Shown here one piece after another: positions 1-8,107 of a stretch of 34,590 bases of DNA. The stretch's first letter is position 1. Every line of letters begins with the position of its first letter. Origin of the DNA: an uncultured Alsobacter sp. (GTDB lineage Bacteria > Pseudomonadota > Alphaproteobacteria > Rhizobiales > Beijerinckiaceae); the NCBI RefSeq assembly GCF_945952055.1, contig NZ_CAMFHB010000057.1, positions 1 to 34,590 of the forward strand, given 5' to 3'. The position numbers were made by a program, and so were the translations under genes. Under the pieces are notes generated by a model. The model was not told where the DNA came from and made no database searches. It worked only from the letters and a program-made list of their open reading frames with translations.

Positions 1-840
1 ATCCACGAGGCCATCGGCGACCAGCTCACCTGCGTCTTCGTCGACCACGGCCTGATGCGGCTGGGCGAAGGCCAGAAGGTCGTGGCGCTCTTCCGCGACA
101 GCTACAACATCCCGCTGGTGCACGTGGATGCGTCTGAGACGTTCCTCGGCGCGCTCGCCGGCGTCACCGACCCGGAGGTGAAGCGCAAGACCATCGGCCG
201 GCTCTTCATCGAGGTGTTCGAGAAAGAAGCCAAGGCGGTGGGCGGCGCCGACTTCCTGGCGCAGGGCACCCTCTACCCCGACGTCATCGAGAGCGTGTCC
301 TTCACCGGCGGCCCCTCGGTCACCATCAAGTCGCACCACAATGTCGGCGGCCTGCCCGAGCGCATGAACATGAAGCTCGTGGAGCCGTTGCGCGAGCTCT
401 TCAAGGACGAGGTCCGCGTGCTCGGCCGCGAGCTCGGCCTGCCCGAAGCCTTCGTCGGCCGCCACCCGTTCCCCGGCCCGGGCCTGGCCATCCGCATCCC
501 CGGCGAGGTCACCCGCGAGAAGTGCGACATCCTGCGCCTCGCCGACGAGATCTTCCTGGAGGAAATCCGCCGCGCCGGCCTCTACGACGACATCTGGCAG
601 GCCTTCGCCGTGCTCCTCCCCGTCCGCACCGTCGGCGTCATGGGCGACGGCCGCACCTACGACCACGTCTGCGCCATCCGCGCCGTGACCTCCGTCGACG
701 GCATGACGGCGGACTTCTACCCCTTCGACATGGCCTTCCTCGGCCGCGTGGGCACGCGCATCATCAACGAGGTGCGGGGCATCAACCGGGTGGTCTACGA
801 CGTGACGTCGAAGCCGCCGGGCACGATCGAGTGGGAGTGA
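1..840 (+). CDS. guaA: GMP synthase (glutamine-hydrolysing), C-terminal part; 5' end outside window
   Basis: The frame is open from base 1, so the gene begins upstream; 279 codons remain of a protein usually near 520 residues. GuaA converts XMP to GMP with ATP and glutamine. What is visible is the end of the ATP-pyrophosphatase domain (DHGLMR, then [10 protein letters not shown] and [10 protein letters not shown], which match the family's XMP/ATP-binding region) and the C-terminal dimerisation domain ([14 protein letters not shown] through [11 protein letters not shown]), ending in the family-typical GTIEWE. The glutamine amidotransferase domain is not in the window. The internal ATG at base 55 is not the start. 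The 3' end of guaA is a known integration site for genomic islands, which fits the accessory genes that follow. Confidence 0.98.
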   Translation: MHEAIGDQLTCVFVDHGLMRLGEGQKVVALFRDSYNIPLVHVDASETFLGALAGVTDPEVKRKTIGRLFIEVFEKEAKAVGGADFLAQGTLYPDVIESVSFTGGPSVTIKSHHNVGGLPERMNMKLVEPLRELFKDEVRVLGRELGLPEAFVGRHPFPGPGLAIRIPGEVTREKCDILRLADEIFLEEIRRAGLYDDIWQAFAVLLPVRTVGVMGDGRTYDHVCAIRAVTSVDGMTADFYPFDMAFLGRVGTRIINEVRGINRVVYDVTSKPPGTIEWE

Positions 841-1002
841 GGGGAGGGGGCGGCGACAGCAACGTCTAGGCGGCGGTTCTCGCCTTCGCTTGATCGCCGT
901 TCTGGTTTCGCCCCCATCGGCTGGCCTGCTGCATCTGTCCCTAGGACCCGTTCCCGGCCCTGGCAGCTCTGATCAGACCGGCCCAGCTCGAGAAGCACGG
1001 GT

Positions 1003-1427
1003 TCATGCCAGCAACTGCGCTGGCACACCGAGCACCGGTCCGGCGGCGGCGAGCCGCTGGTCGAGCGTATGCACCGTGGCGCCATGCTCCGACGCAACGG
1101 CAAGGTGCAGCGCGTCGCCGGCGCGAAGCCCCAAGCCATGCTGATCGGCAAACCTCGCCGCCGCCCGGAAATTCCCACCCGTCACGGGCAGCACGGTGAA
1201 GCTTTCGGCGACCAGCTTGTTGAACATGGCGAGTGCGGCCGCACGCTGCTCGAGGCTGATCTGCCCGGTGCGAAGCTTGATGGCCATGGCCGACGACATC
1301 TCGGTGACGGTCCAATCGCTGATCAGAAGCTGCTCGGGATCCTGCTCGGCGAGCCAAGCCTGAACACGCGGCGTCATCGCTTCATTGGAAAGCGCGGCGA
1401 CCAGCAGCGACGTGTCCAGATAGCGCA

Positions 1428-1428
<1 letters not shown>
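1003..1428 (-). CDS. vapC: PIN-domain toxin, VapC family
   Basis: 141 residues, the usual VapC length. Acidic residues expected of a PIN-domain Mg-dependent ribonuclease are present: Asp5 (YLDTS), Glu43 (VTEMSSA), Asp105 (RAGDALHLA) and Asp123 (TLDQRL). VapC toxins cleave RNA, often tRNA or rRNA, and are held inactive by the antitoxin encoded just upstream. The ATG shares one base (1428) with the antitoxin stop codon (TGATG), so the two are translationally coupled. The active-site set looks complete, so the toxin is probably functional. The RNA target cannot be read from sequence. Confidence 0.93.
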
Positions 1429-1813
<385 letters not shown>

Positions 1814-2021
1814 CGGCGTCTGCTCAGCAAGCCTATTCTACCGAGCATCGAGCTCAACTGCCGCGATCGTTAGCAGCGTTTGCCCCCTCACGCCGGCGTC
1901 CAGCTGACGAACACGCCCAGGACAGCCCTCCGAGACGGGCGGATGGTCAGATAGGTGGGCTCAAATTCAGCATCGACTGGCGCCCAGATGAGCAGCTGTC
2001 GAGTTGTTCGACTTGCAAGGC

Positions 2022-2339
2022 TTAGGGGACTGTCGGTTCGCGAACCGGGGCGGCGGCGACGTACCGTTGCGCCGCTTCCTTCAGGCGGGCGCTCGGCTCG
2101 CGGGGGTTTAGGAGCGCCTCGGCGAAGGCGCGGCTTTCGCCCTCCGAGAGCTTGATGGCCTGCAGGTCCGCAAGAGTTCGCACTGCGGCTTCGTGGACGC
2201 TGGCGATGACGAAATCAGTGAGCGTACGGCCCTGAAGCTCTGCGGCGCGTACGAACAGATCCTTCTGATCGGAGGACACGCGGGCCTCCAATCGCTCGGT
2301 GCGGACCGCTACCCGGTTTTTTGGCGCCGTCGGACTCAT
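2022..2339 (-). CDS. DUF1778 (TacA-like) ribbon-helix-helix antitoxin, apparently without its toxin
   Basis: 105 residues. The N-terminal part (RLEARVSSDQKDLFVRAAEL, then QGRTLTDFVIASV) matches the DUF1778/TacA pattern: a short strand that contacts DNA as a dimer, then two helices. The C-terminal part (LSEGESRAFAEALLNPREPS) matches the segment that neutralises a GNAT toxin in TacAT pairs. In that family the GNAT acetyltransferase, which acetylates aminoacyl-tRNA, normally follows at once. Here the next 350 bases downstream have no such gene, so this is either an orphan antitoxin or the survivor of a lost pair. The ATG at 2337-2339 is the first in-frame start. Confidence 0.82.
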   Translation of the reverse strand: MSPTAPKNRVAVRTERLEARVSSDQKDLFVRAAELQGRTLTDFVIASVHEAAVRTLADLQAIKLSEGESRAFAEALLNPREPSARLKEAAQRYVAAAPVREPTVP

Positions 2340-2620
2340 GGCTTCGCCTTACCTGTCGCTTGGCTCCCAATGTACGGCTTATAGACGGACGTATGAAGAG
2401 GTGGACGCGGACCTTCGATTGACCCGGCTTTGCAGTGCGCCGGGCCCGGCGCACGGAATGCTGAAGGACGATGAAGGTCGGACGGAAGCATCGGTACCAG
2501 CAGAACCAGCGCCCGTTCTTCGTTCCCGAACGCGTTGACGTCGTGCGGAATTTGCTCTCCCCTGACGACAGCCGACCCTTTCGTCCGCTTGCACGTCGCG
2601 ATCCTGTCGAAGCTTCGTTC
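2340..2620. other. divergent intergenic region, DUF1778 gene / SWIM gene
   Basis: 281 bases between divergent starts. On the minus strand a TATAAG (2379-2384) lies about 40 bases upstream of the DUF1778 ATG and may be its -10 box. On the plus strand an in-frame ATG at 2471 would extend the SWIM protein by 50 residues, but that extension is basic, low in hydrophobic structure and unlike a SWIM-protein N-terminus, so the later ATG at 2621 is preferred. No repeat or RNA gene is evident. Confidence 0.35.
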
Positions 2621-4294
2621 ATGTCAGGCAACGCCTGTATCCGTTTCGATGTCGCGGCTCTCCGCGCGCTCGCTGGAGCGATCGTCTACCGGCGTGGCGA
2701 AGTGGTGCACCGCGACGGGCGGGTGACGATCATCGAAACCGAGCCCAATCGGATCGTTGCGAGCGTCGAAGGCACGCGGAACTACGGCACGACCTTGGCC
2801 GGATCGGGAGCCGACTTCGGAGGGTCCTGTTCTTGTCCGGCCTTCGCGGACCGCGGGTTCTGCAAGCACATGGTCGCCGTCGCGCTGGCCGCCAATGCGC
2901 GGGAGGAACGTGGCGAGGCGGAGAGCGTCCCGACCCTTTCTCACATCCGCCGGTACCTGGCGCAGAAAAGTGTCGATGCGCTCGTCGCCATCATCATCGA
3001 TCAGGCGGCCAAGGACGGCACACTGTTGCGGAAGCTGCAACTCGCCTCGTCGCAGATTGGGGCAACGGGCGAAAACCTCGAGCGTCAATTGCGCAGGGCC
3101 GTCGACCACGCAACCGACGTCCCTCACTATCTGGACGAGCGCGCCGCCTCGACCTGGGCTGCCCGCGTCGGCGATGTGCTGGACACGGTCGCCGAGATTG
3201 CCGAGGGCGCCGAAGCTGGGATCGCGATGAGCCTCGCCGATCGTGTGATCGAACGGCTCGAGGATTCGTTCGAGGATATCGACGATTCAGACGGCCATCG
3301 TCTCGCACTCGTCATGCGGGCCAGGGACGTCCACCTGATGGCTGCCCGCGTGGCGAAACCCGACCCGGCGAGCCTCGCTCGCGCGCTCTTCGCGCGCGAG
3401 ACCGACAGCAACTATGAGGTGTATTCTGGCGCGGCCTTCACCTACGAGGAGGTGTTGGGAGAGGCTGGTTTGGCGGAGTATCGCCGCCTCGCTTCAGACG
3501 CGTGGGCTACGGTCACGGGGCAGCGCGTGACCGAGGCAGGCGATGAGCGGTACAATCTCGCAACCATCATGCACATCCTCGACCTGTTCGCTGCCCGCGA
3601 CGGTGACCTCGCCGCGCGGATCGCGCTGCGGTCGAAAGCGCTCTCGTCGGCTTGGAGCTATGTCGTGCTCGTGCACTTCTGCATCGATCAAGGCAAGAGC
3701 GACGATGCGCTCCTCTTCGCCGAAGAAGGCGTGTTTCTGTTCGAAGACAAACCGGACGAACGCCTCGTTCTCCTGGCCGCCGATCTGCTCGCCGGTGCCG
3801 GTCGCCGATCGGATGCGGTCGACCGTCTCTGGGCCACGTTCCACAAGGCACCGAGCATGCCGCTCTACCGGCGCCTCCGGGCATTCGAGGGCGAGGCTGT
3901 CCGGGATCGCGCCATTCGTCGCCTGGAGGAGCGCGCCGCGCGGTCCGAACAAACTCGCTTCCGATCATCCCGCGAAATTCTCGTCGAGATCCTCATGGAC
4001 GAGGGACTGTTCGACGCTGCATGGACGGCGGTCCGAACGTACGGCGCAACGATGCGCCAACGCGAGGAACTGGCCCGGGTCAGCGAAGCCACCCACGCCT
4101 CCGAGGCGCTCACCGTTTATGCCGAGCGCGTCGAAGTCCTCGTCGCGGGTGGCAGGAACTCCGGCTATGCCGAAGCAGCGACGATGATCGCGCGAATGGC
4201 CCGCCTTCGCGGCGTCGCGGAGCAAGCGGTCTACATCGCTTCCATCAAGGGCCGGCACGGCCGCAAACGCAACTCCATGACCCTGTTGAGGTGA
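2621..4294 (+). CDS. SWIM zinc-finger protein with long helical C-terminal region
   Basis: 557 residues from the ATG at 2621. The SWIM motif CxCx8CxH is at Cys70, Cys72, Cys81 and His83, following a short beta-rich lead. SWIM domains bind zinc and are thought to contact DNA or protein. From about residue 95 the protein is alpha-helical and acidic, resembling the extension of other bacterial SWIM proteins (I believe the DUF6880 type) and suggesting TPR-like scaffolding. No nuclease, helicase or other catalytic motif is seen. The next gene starts three bases after the stop, and the third gene overlaps the second, so this is the first gene of a tight operon. The biological role is unknown. Third-position G/C looks slightly lower than in the core genes. 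Confidence 0.85.
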   Translation: MSGNACIRFDVAALRALAGAIVYRRGEVVHRDGRVTIIETEPNRIVASVEGTRNYGTTLAGSGADFGGSCSCPAFADRGFCKHMVAVALAANAREERGEAESVPTLSHIRRYLAQKSVDALVAIIIDQAAKDGTLLRKLQLASSQIGATGENLERQLRRAVDHATDVPHYLDERAASTWAARVGDVLDTVAEIAEGAEAGIAMSLADRVIERLEDSFEDIDDSDGHRLALVMRARDVHLMAARVAKPDPASLARALFARETDSNYEVYSGAAFTYEEVLGEAGLAEYRRLASDAWATVTGQRVTEAGDERYNLATIMHILDLFAARDGDLAARIALRSKALSSAWSYVVLVHFCIDQGKSDDALLFAEEGVFLFEDKPDERLVLLAADLLAGAGRRSDAVDRLWATFHKAPSMPLYRRLRAFEGEAVRDRAIRRLEERAARSEQTRFRSSREILVEILMDEGLFDAAWTAVRTYGATMRQREELARVSEATHASEALTVYAERVEVLVAGGRNSGYAEAATMIARMARLRGVAEQAVYIASIKGRHGRKRNSMTLLR

Positions 4295-4297
4295 CTC

Positions 4298-4936
4298 GTG
4301 CTCCGCAAACGGATCGATGAACAGAACGAATATCTGCTCAGGCAACAGCGGCATCTGCGTATCGCGGCGGACGTCGTGGCGGAGGCGCTCGCGGAGTTCG
4401 AGGAGGTCGAGGCGGTGGCCGTCGTGGGCTCTGTGGCTAAGCCACTATGGAAGGAGGTTCCGCGCTTCGCCGGCTTTCGGCAAAAGCGGATCGAGCTCTG
4501 GCACGAGTGCTTCTCCGTCGACCTCGCGGTCTGGCTCGATCATCAGCACCGTCTCGCCCAATTGCGGCAAGCCTCCAACAAAGTGCTCCGGGAGGCGTAC
4601 GAAGCCGGCAAGGGCATCAGCGTGGCCAATCACCAGGTCAACATGCTGCTCTTCCCAGCGGGAAGCTCCGCGTTTGCGGGCGTGCTGTGTCACTACAAGG
4701 AATGCCCCAGGGGGAAGATCGACTGCCGTGCCCCGGGCTGCGGGACCGTGCCATACAACCGTGTCGTGATGAACTTTGTGCAGCGGCCGTCGCTTCTCGA
4801 GGGCGTGGAGGAGGCGATGCTCTACCGGCGCGGCGTGGGGAGACTGCGTTCGGCACTCGAGTTGCCGGTGCCGGAGGAAGAACCGGCCGCCCCACCCAAA
4901 CGGCTACGGAAGACACCGGAAAGCCTAGCGTCATGA
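4298..4936 (+). CDS. nucleotidyltransferase-fold-like protein with a four-cysteine zinc knuckle
   Basis: 212 residues from a GTG three bases after the SWIM gene stop. An N-terminal helix is followed by VAVVGSVAK (Gly44-Ser45) and, about 30 residues on, FSVDLAVWL (Asp75). This recalls the GS...DxD pattern of nucleotidyltransferases, but the second acid is Ala77 and the later strand (VNMLLF, near 114-119) lacks the third acid, so catalysis is doubtful. Cys131, Cys136, Cys143 and Cys148 (Cx4Cx6Cx4C) should bind zinc. The C-terminus is Pro/Glu/Lys rich. The stop overlaps the next start (ATGA). I do not recognise a named family; the NTase link is an inference from the motif. Confidence 0.75.
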   Translation: MLRKRIDEQNEYLLRQQRHLRIAADVVAEALAEFEEVEAVAVVGSVAKPLWKEVPRFAGFRQKRIELWHECFSVDLAVWLDHQHRLAQLRQASNKVLREAYEAGKGISVANHQVNMLLFPAGSSAFAGVLCHYKECPRGKIDCRAPGCGTVPYNRVVMNFVQRPSLLEGVEEAMLYRRGVGRLRSALELPVPEEEPAAPPKRLRKTPESLAS

Positions 4937-5304
4937 CATCGGTGGGAAGCACTGCGGCCCTGTTTCGAGACCTCGCGCTCGCGCTGCCCGGCACCACCGA
5001 AGCGCCCCATTTCGACCGGCGCGCCTTCAGGGTCCGGACGACCTACGCGACGCTGCCGCCGGATGGCGCGACGGCGAATCTTCGCCTGACGCCCGACGAC
5101 CAGGCGCACTGGTGCGGGCTGCTGCCGGCGGCCTTGGCGCCCGTTCCGAACAAGTGGGGCCAGCAGGGCTGGACCACGGTGACCCTGGCCGTGATCGCGC
5201 CCGACGATCTCGCCGCCGTGCTGCGGCGGGCGTGGCAGATCGGCGGGGGCGGGGCGGCGCCCAAGCCTGCGCGGACGAAGAGAGCCCGGTCGGAGAAGGG
5301 CTAG
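4933..5304 (+). CDS. MmcQ/YjbR family protein
   Basis: 123 residues starting at the ATG that overlaps the preceding stop (ATGA, 4933-4936). The pattern of the family is clear: ALPGTTEAPHFDRRAFRV near the N-terminus, a beta core (TYATLPP, ANLRLTP), then VPNKWGQQGWTTVTL and a C-terminal helix ending in RRAWQI. The last 20 residues are a basic Lys/Arg tail. YjbR has a CyaY-like fold and members are annotated as putative DNA-binding proteins, but the biochemical role is unsettled. The overlap suggests co-translation with the NTase-like gene. Single-copy yjbR genes are common and often stand alone, so the coupling here may be specific or incidental. Confidence 0.88.
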   Translation: MTSVGSTAALFRDLALALPGTTEAPHFDRRAFRVRTTYATLPPDGATANLRLTPDDQAHWCGLLPAALAPVPNKWGQQGWTTVTLAVIAPDDLAAVLRRAWQIGGGGAAPKPARTKRARSEKG

Positions 5305-5353
5305 GTGAGGCTGCGGTTGGCGTGCCGACGCTGACCGGCGTACTCTCCGCGCC

Positions 5354-5899
5354 ATGAGGCATGGGATCGGCGGAACCACCAGACATCGCGTGGAGACGGC
5401 TTGGGGGCCATGTGTCCTCGACCGCTCCGCGCGCGGGGTGGCGCGCTTCCGCCTGCCGGATCCCGCGGCGGCCGAGAGCAATGTCGACGAGGCCGCCGTG
5501 ACCGCGGACGTCGCGGCCTGGGCGGAACGGGTCGTCGCCTACTTCACCGGCCAGCCTGTCGACTTCGCCGATTTCCCGCTGGACACCGCCGGTCTCACAC
5601 CGACGGAGGAGGCCATCTATCTCGCCCTGCGCGGCGTGCCCTATGGCGCCACCACGACCTACGGAGAACTCGCGGCCCGCATCGGCCAACCCGGGGCGGC
5701 CAGGGCGGTCGGCATGGCCATGGCGCGCAATCCGTGGCCGCTGATCGTGCCGTGCCACCGGGTGCTCGCCAAGGGCGGCGCCCTGCACGGATTCTCGGCG
5801 CCGGGCGGGCTCGACACCAAGCGGCGCATGCTGGCCATGGAGGGCGTCGATCTCGACCGGGGCGCCCCGATGCTGCCAGGACTGTTCGGCGATGGCTGA
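5354..5899 (+). CDS. ogt: methylated-DNA--[protein]-cysteine S-methyltransferase
   Basis: 181 residues. It transfers alkyl groups from O6-alkylguanine in DNA to its own cysteine, a suicidal single-turnover repair. The active site IVPCHRV is intact with Cys134. The recognition helix ARAVGMAMARNP carries the arginine finger (Arg117), and TTYGELAARIG forms the helix-turn-helix. The N-terminal 80 residues are the variable ribonuclease-H-like domain. The gene is 49 bases after the YjbR gene and may be in the same transcript. It converges with the SUMF1-like gene, leaving nine bases between the stops. The symbol ogt is used for the short form without an AdaA domain. Confidence 0.93.
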   Translation: MRHGIGGTTRHRVETAWGPCVLDRSARGVARFRLPDPAAAESNVDEAAVTADVAAWAERVVAYFTGQPVDFADFPLDTAGLTPTEEAIYLALRGVPYGATTTYGELAARIGQPGAARAVGMAMARNPWPLIVPCHRVLAKGGALHGFSAPGGLDTKRRMLAMEGVDLDRGAPMLPGLFGDG

Positions 5900-5908
5900 A
5901 CGAAGCCG

Positions 5909-6601
5909 TCAGCGGTCGTAGGCGCAGCGGAAGCCGACATAGACGGCGTAGAACTCCGCCGGTTTCCACTGCGCGCCGTCGGCGCGGGCCTGGGCCGGGC
6001 CGTACCACCACGAGCCACCGGTCGTCATGGCGTCGTCTCCGCGGCGGTCCGCGGCCCATTCCCAGACATTGGCTCCCATCTCGTGCAGGCCGTTGACGCC
6101 GCGCGCCGTCGTGCCGACCGGCACGTGCGAGCGCCTGTTGTTGTTCATGCCTTCTGGCGCGTCGCCGACGGGATAGGCGTAGGTGCGACCCTTCACGAAG
6201 CCGTCCGTCGGGGCGTCGCGGGTCTCGGTGTAGGCCGCCTGCCGCCACTCGGCGAGCGTCGGGAGACGGCCTCCGGCATGGGCGCAGTAGCGCGAGGCCT
6301 CGCCCCAGGTCACGTGGGTGGCCGGTTCATCGTCGGATCCCGGGGCGCCCTGGGGCCGCTCGTAGGTCCAGCCGGGCCGCCGGGTCCAGCCGGAGGCGAA
6401 CTCGAAGCCGCCTCCGTCGCGCTCGGCTGCCGTGGTGAGGCCCGTCGCCCGGGCGAAGGCGCGGAATGAGCCGACCGTCACCTCCGTCCGATCGATCGAG
6501 AACGCTCCGACCGGCATGCGTATGACAGGCGACGACGCCATGCCCACCGTCGCGGGACATCCGATCACGATCGCCAGGGCCAGCCACGTCCTTCGCGTCA
6601 T
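5909..6601 (-). CDS. exported SUMF1/formylglycine-generating-enzyme-like protein lacking the catalytic cysteines
   Basis: 230 residues from the ATG at 6599-6601, chosen because it gives a signal peptide (MTRR, then a hydrophobic run to about residue 23); longer upstream frames give only charged sequence. The VIGC at 12-15 could be a lipobox. The SUMF1 fold is clear: MPVGAFSIDRTEVT, HVTWGEASRYCAHAGGRLPT, EW, NVWEWAAD and a final YVGFRCAYDR. Formylglycine-generating enzymes need two cysteines shortly before the terminal GFR motif. The mature protein has only Cys106 and Cys226, so sulfatase activation is unlikely. Other exported SUMF1-like proteins act in nitrous-oxide reductase or thiol-histidine pathways, or are of unknown function. 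Divergent from nnrU. Confidence 0.88.
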   Translation of the reverse strand: MTRRTWLALAIVIGCPATVGMASSPVIRMPVGAFSIDRTEVTVGSFRAFARATGLTTAAERDGGGFEFASGWTRRPGWTYERPQGAPGSDDEPATHVTWGEASRYCAHAGGRLPTLAEWRQAAYTETRDAPTDGFVKGRTYAYPVGDAPEGMNNNRRSHVPVGTTARGVNGLHEMGANVWEWAADRRGDDAMTTGGSWWYGPAQARADGAQWKPAEFYAVYVGFRCAYDR

Positions 6602-6746
6602 GTGTTCGCACCATGCCGGTTTCGGGTACCGTGTCGTCCTACGCACGGGACGAACGATCGGTTGTCGCGTCATGCGGTCGCCGTGCGGCATAGTCTCTGC
6701 TCCATCCCCGGTGCTCGCCGCGCCGCCGCAGAAGGATCGCCAACTT

Positions 6747-7325
6747 ATGCAACTCGCCATCATGATCCTCGGCCTCGTGCTCTTCCTGGGCGCTCATTCG
6801 CTGCCGACCAGGCCGGCCCTGCGCCAGTCGCTCGTCGGTTCGCTCGGCGAAAAGGGCTACAAGGGCCTGTTCACGGTGCTGTCGATCGCGGGCATCGTGC
6901 TGATCGCCGTGGGCTTCGGGCGCTACAGGGCGGCCGGCTACGTTCCGGTCTGGGATCCGCCGCGCGGCCTCTCGCATCTCAACATCCTGCTGATGTGGTT
7001 CGCCTTCGTGGCCTTCGCCTCCTCGGGGCTTCCGGGCGAGATCAAGCGGCGCCTGAAGCACCCGCAGCTGGTGGGCGTGAAAGTCTGGGCCCTCGGCCAT
7101 CTCCTCGCCAACGGCGACCTCGGCTCGATCATCCTGTTCGGGACGTTCCTCGCCTGGGCCGTCTATGACCGGATCTCGGTGAAGCGGCGCCAGCCAGAGG
7201 CCGGCAAGGACATCCCGCCCGGCTTCGTCGCGAACGATTTCAAGGCGCTTGCGATCGGCACGGTGGTCTGGCTGGTCGTCATGTTCGCCCACCCCTGGCT
7301 CATCGGCGTCTCGGTGTTCGGCTGA
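6747..7325 (+). CDS. nnrU: NnrU family integral membrane protein
   Basis: 192 residues from the ATG at 6747, which has AAGGA upstream; the frame extends further up but overlaps the divergent gene without coding character. The protein has about five hydrophobic segments (1-20, 40-60, 80-100, 122-142, 167-190) and the family features GAHSLPT and HPQLVGVKVWALGHLLANGDLGS. NnrU was described near nitric-oxide and nitrite reductase genes in rhizobia and Rhodobacter; its biochemical role is unknown. It is widespread in Alphaproteobacteria outside denitrification clusters, as here, where no denitrification gene is seen. Confidence 0.9.
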   Translation: MQLAIMILGLVLFLGAHSLPTRPALRQSLVGSLGEKGYKGLFTVLSIAGIVLIAVGFGRYRAAGYVPVWDPPRGLSHLNILLMWFAFVAFASSGLPGEIKRRLKHPQLVGVKVWALGHLLANGDLGSIILFGTFLAWAVYDRISVKRRQPEAGKDIPPGFVANDFKALAIGTVVWLVVMFAHPWLIGVSVFG

Positions 7326-7332
7326 CCGTCGC

Positions 7333-7361
7333 ATGACAAAGCCGGCCGCACGTGCTAAGCG
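7333..7361 (+). promoter_or_regulatory. candidate promoter of the TPR-der operon
   Basis: ATGACA (7333-7338) and TAAGCG (7356-7361) are separated by 17 bases, about 64 bases upstream of the TPR gene ATG. The -35 matches TTGACA at five of six positions; the -10 is weak. The nearby GGCCGC (7344-7349) and GCGGCC (7359-7364) form a small inverted repeat that could instead act as a weak terminator for nnrU. Confidence 0.35.
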
Positions 7362-7424
7362 GCCCTTCCTGCTCGCGGACCCCGGTCCGCGGGCCCGCAC
7401 TGCCTGAGAGAGGTTGCTTCGGCC

Positions 7425-8087
7425 ATGGCCGACATTTTCCGCGAAATCGACGAGGACGTCCGTCGCGACAAGGCGATCGAGTTCTGGAAGAAGCACGGCA
7501 ACCTGGTCATCGCGATCGCCGTGCTGGCCGTCGGTGCGACGGCCGCCTGGCGCGGCTGGGAGTACTGGCAGGGCAAGAAGGCCGAGGTGGCCGGAGCGCA
7601 GTACGAGACGGCCATCGAGGCCGCGCGCGCGGGCCGGACCGAGGATGCCGAGAAGGCGCTGGCCGACATCGCCAAGGACGCCCCGCGTGGCTACGAGATG
7701 CTGGCGCGCCTGCGAGCGGCCGGCGAATTGGCCAAGGGCGACGGTGCCGCGGCCGTGAAGGCCTATGATTCCATCGTGGCCGATACCGGCTTCCCGGCGC
7801 CCATGCGGGACGCGGCGCGGCTCAGGGCGGCCATGCTCGTCGTCGACACCGCCTCGCTGGCCGACCTGAAGACGCGCCTCGATCCGCTCACCGGCGCGGG
7901 CAGCGTGTGGGCCGCTAACGCCCGCGAGATGCTGGGCCTCGCCGCCCTCAAGGCCGGCGATTACCCGGCCGCCGGCAAGTATTTCGACGAGATCATCGTC
8001 GACCGCACGGCTCCCCCGGGTTTGCGTCAGCGTGCCGAGCTTCTGCTCGGGATCGTGCGGGCGGGCCCGATCAAGCCCGCGTCCTGA
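7425..8087 (+). CDS. membrane-anchored tetratricopeptide-repeat protein (YfgM-like)
   Basis: 220 residues. A short cytoplasmic N-terminus ([21 protein letters not shown]) is followed by one transmembrane segment near residues 27-45. Two or three TPR-like helical pairs follow ([30 protein letters not shown]). This is the architecture of the TPR_21/YfgM-type family. In E. coli YfgM associates with SecYEG and periplasmic chaperones and its gene also lies near der. Here der follows 20 bases downstream, so the two are probably co-transcribed. The role in secretion or envelope quality control is inferred from the E. coli protein. Confidence 0.85.
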   Translation: MADIFREIDEDVRRDKAIEFWKKHGNLVIAIAVLAVGATAAWRGWEYWQGKKAEVAGAQYETAIEAARAGRTEDAEKALADIAKDAPRGYEMLARLRAAGELAKGDGAAAVKAYDSIVADTGFPAPMRDAARLRAAMLVVDTASLADLKTRLDPLTGAGSVWAANAREMLGLAALKAGDYPAAGKYFDEIIVDRTAPPGLRQRAELLLGIVRAGPIKPAS

Positions 8088-8107
8088 GACCCCTGGAGGA
8101 TTTCGCC

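Noticed and set aside
7344-7364. GGCCGC/GCGGCC inverted repeat as a terminator of nnrU
   Set aside because: The stem is only six pairs with a nine-base loop and no T tract; the overlap with a promoter-like pair makes a regulatory or chance origin as likely.
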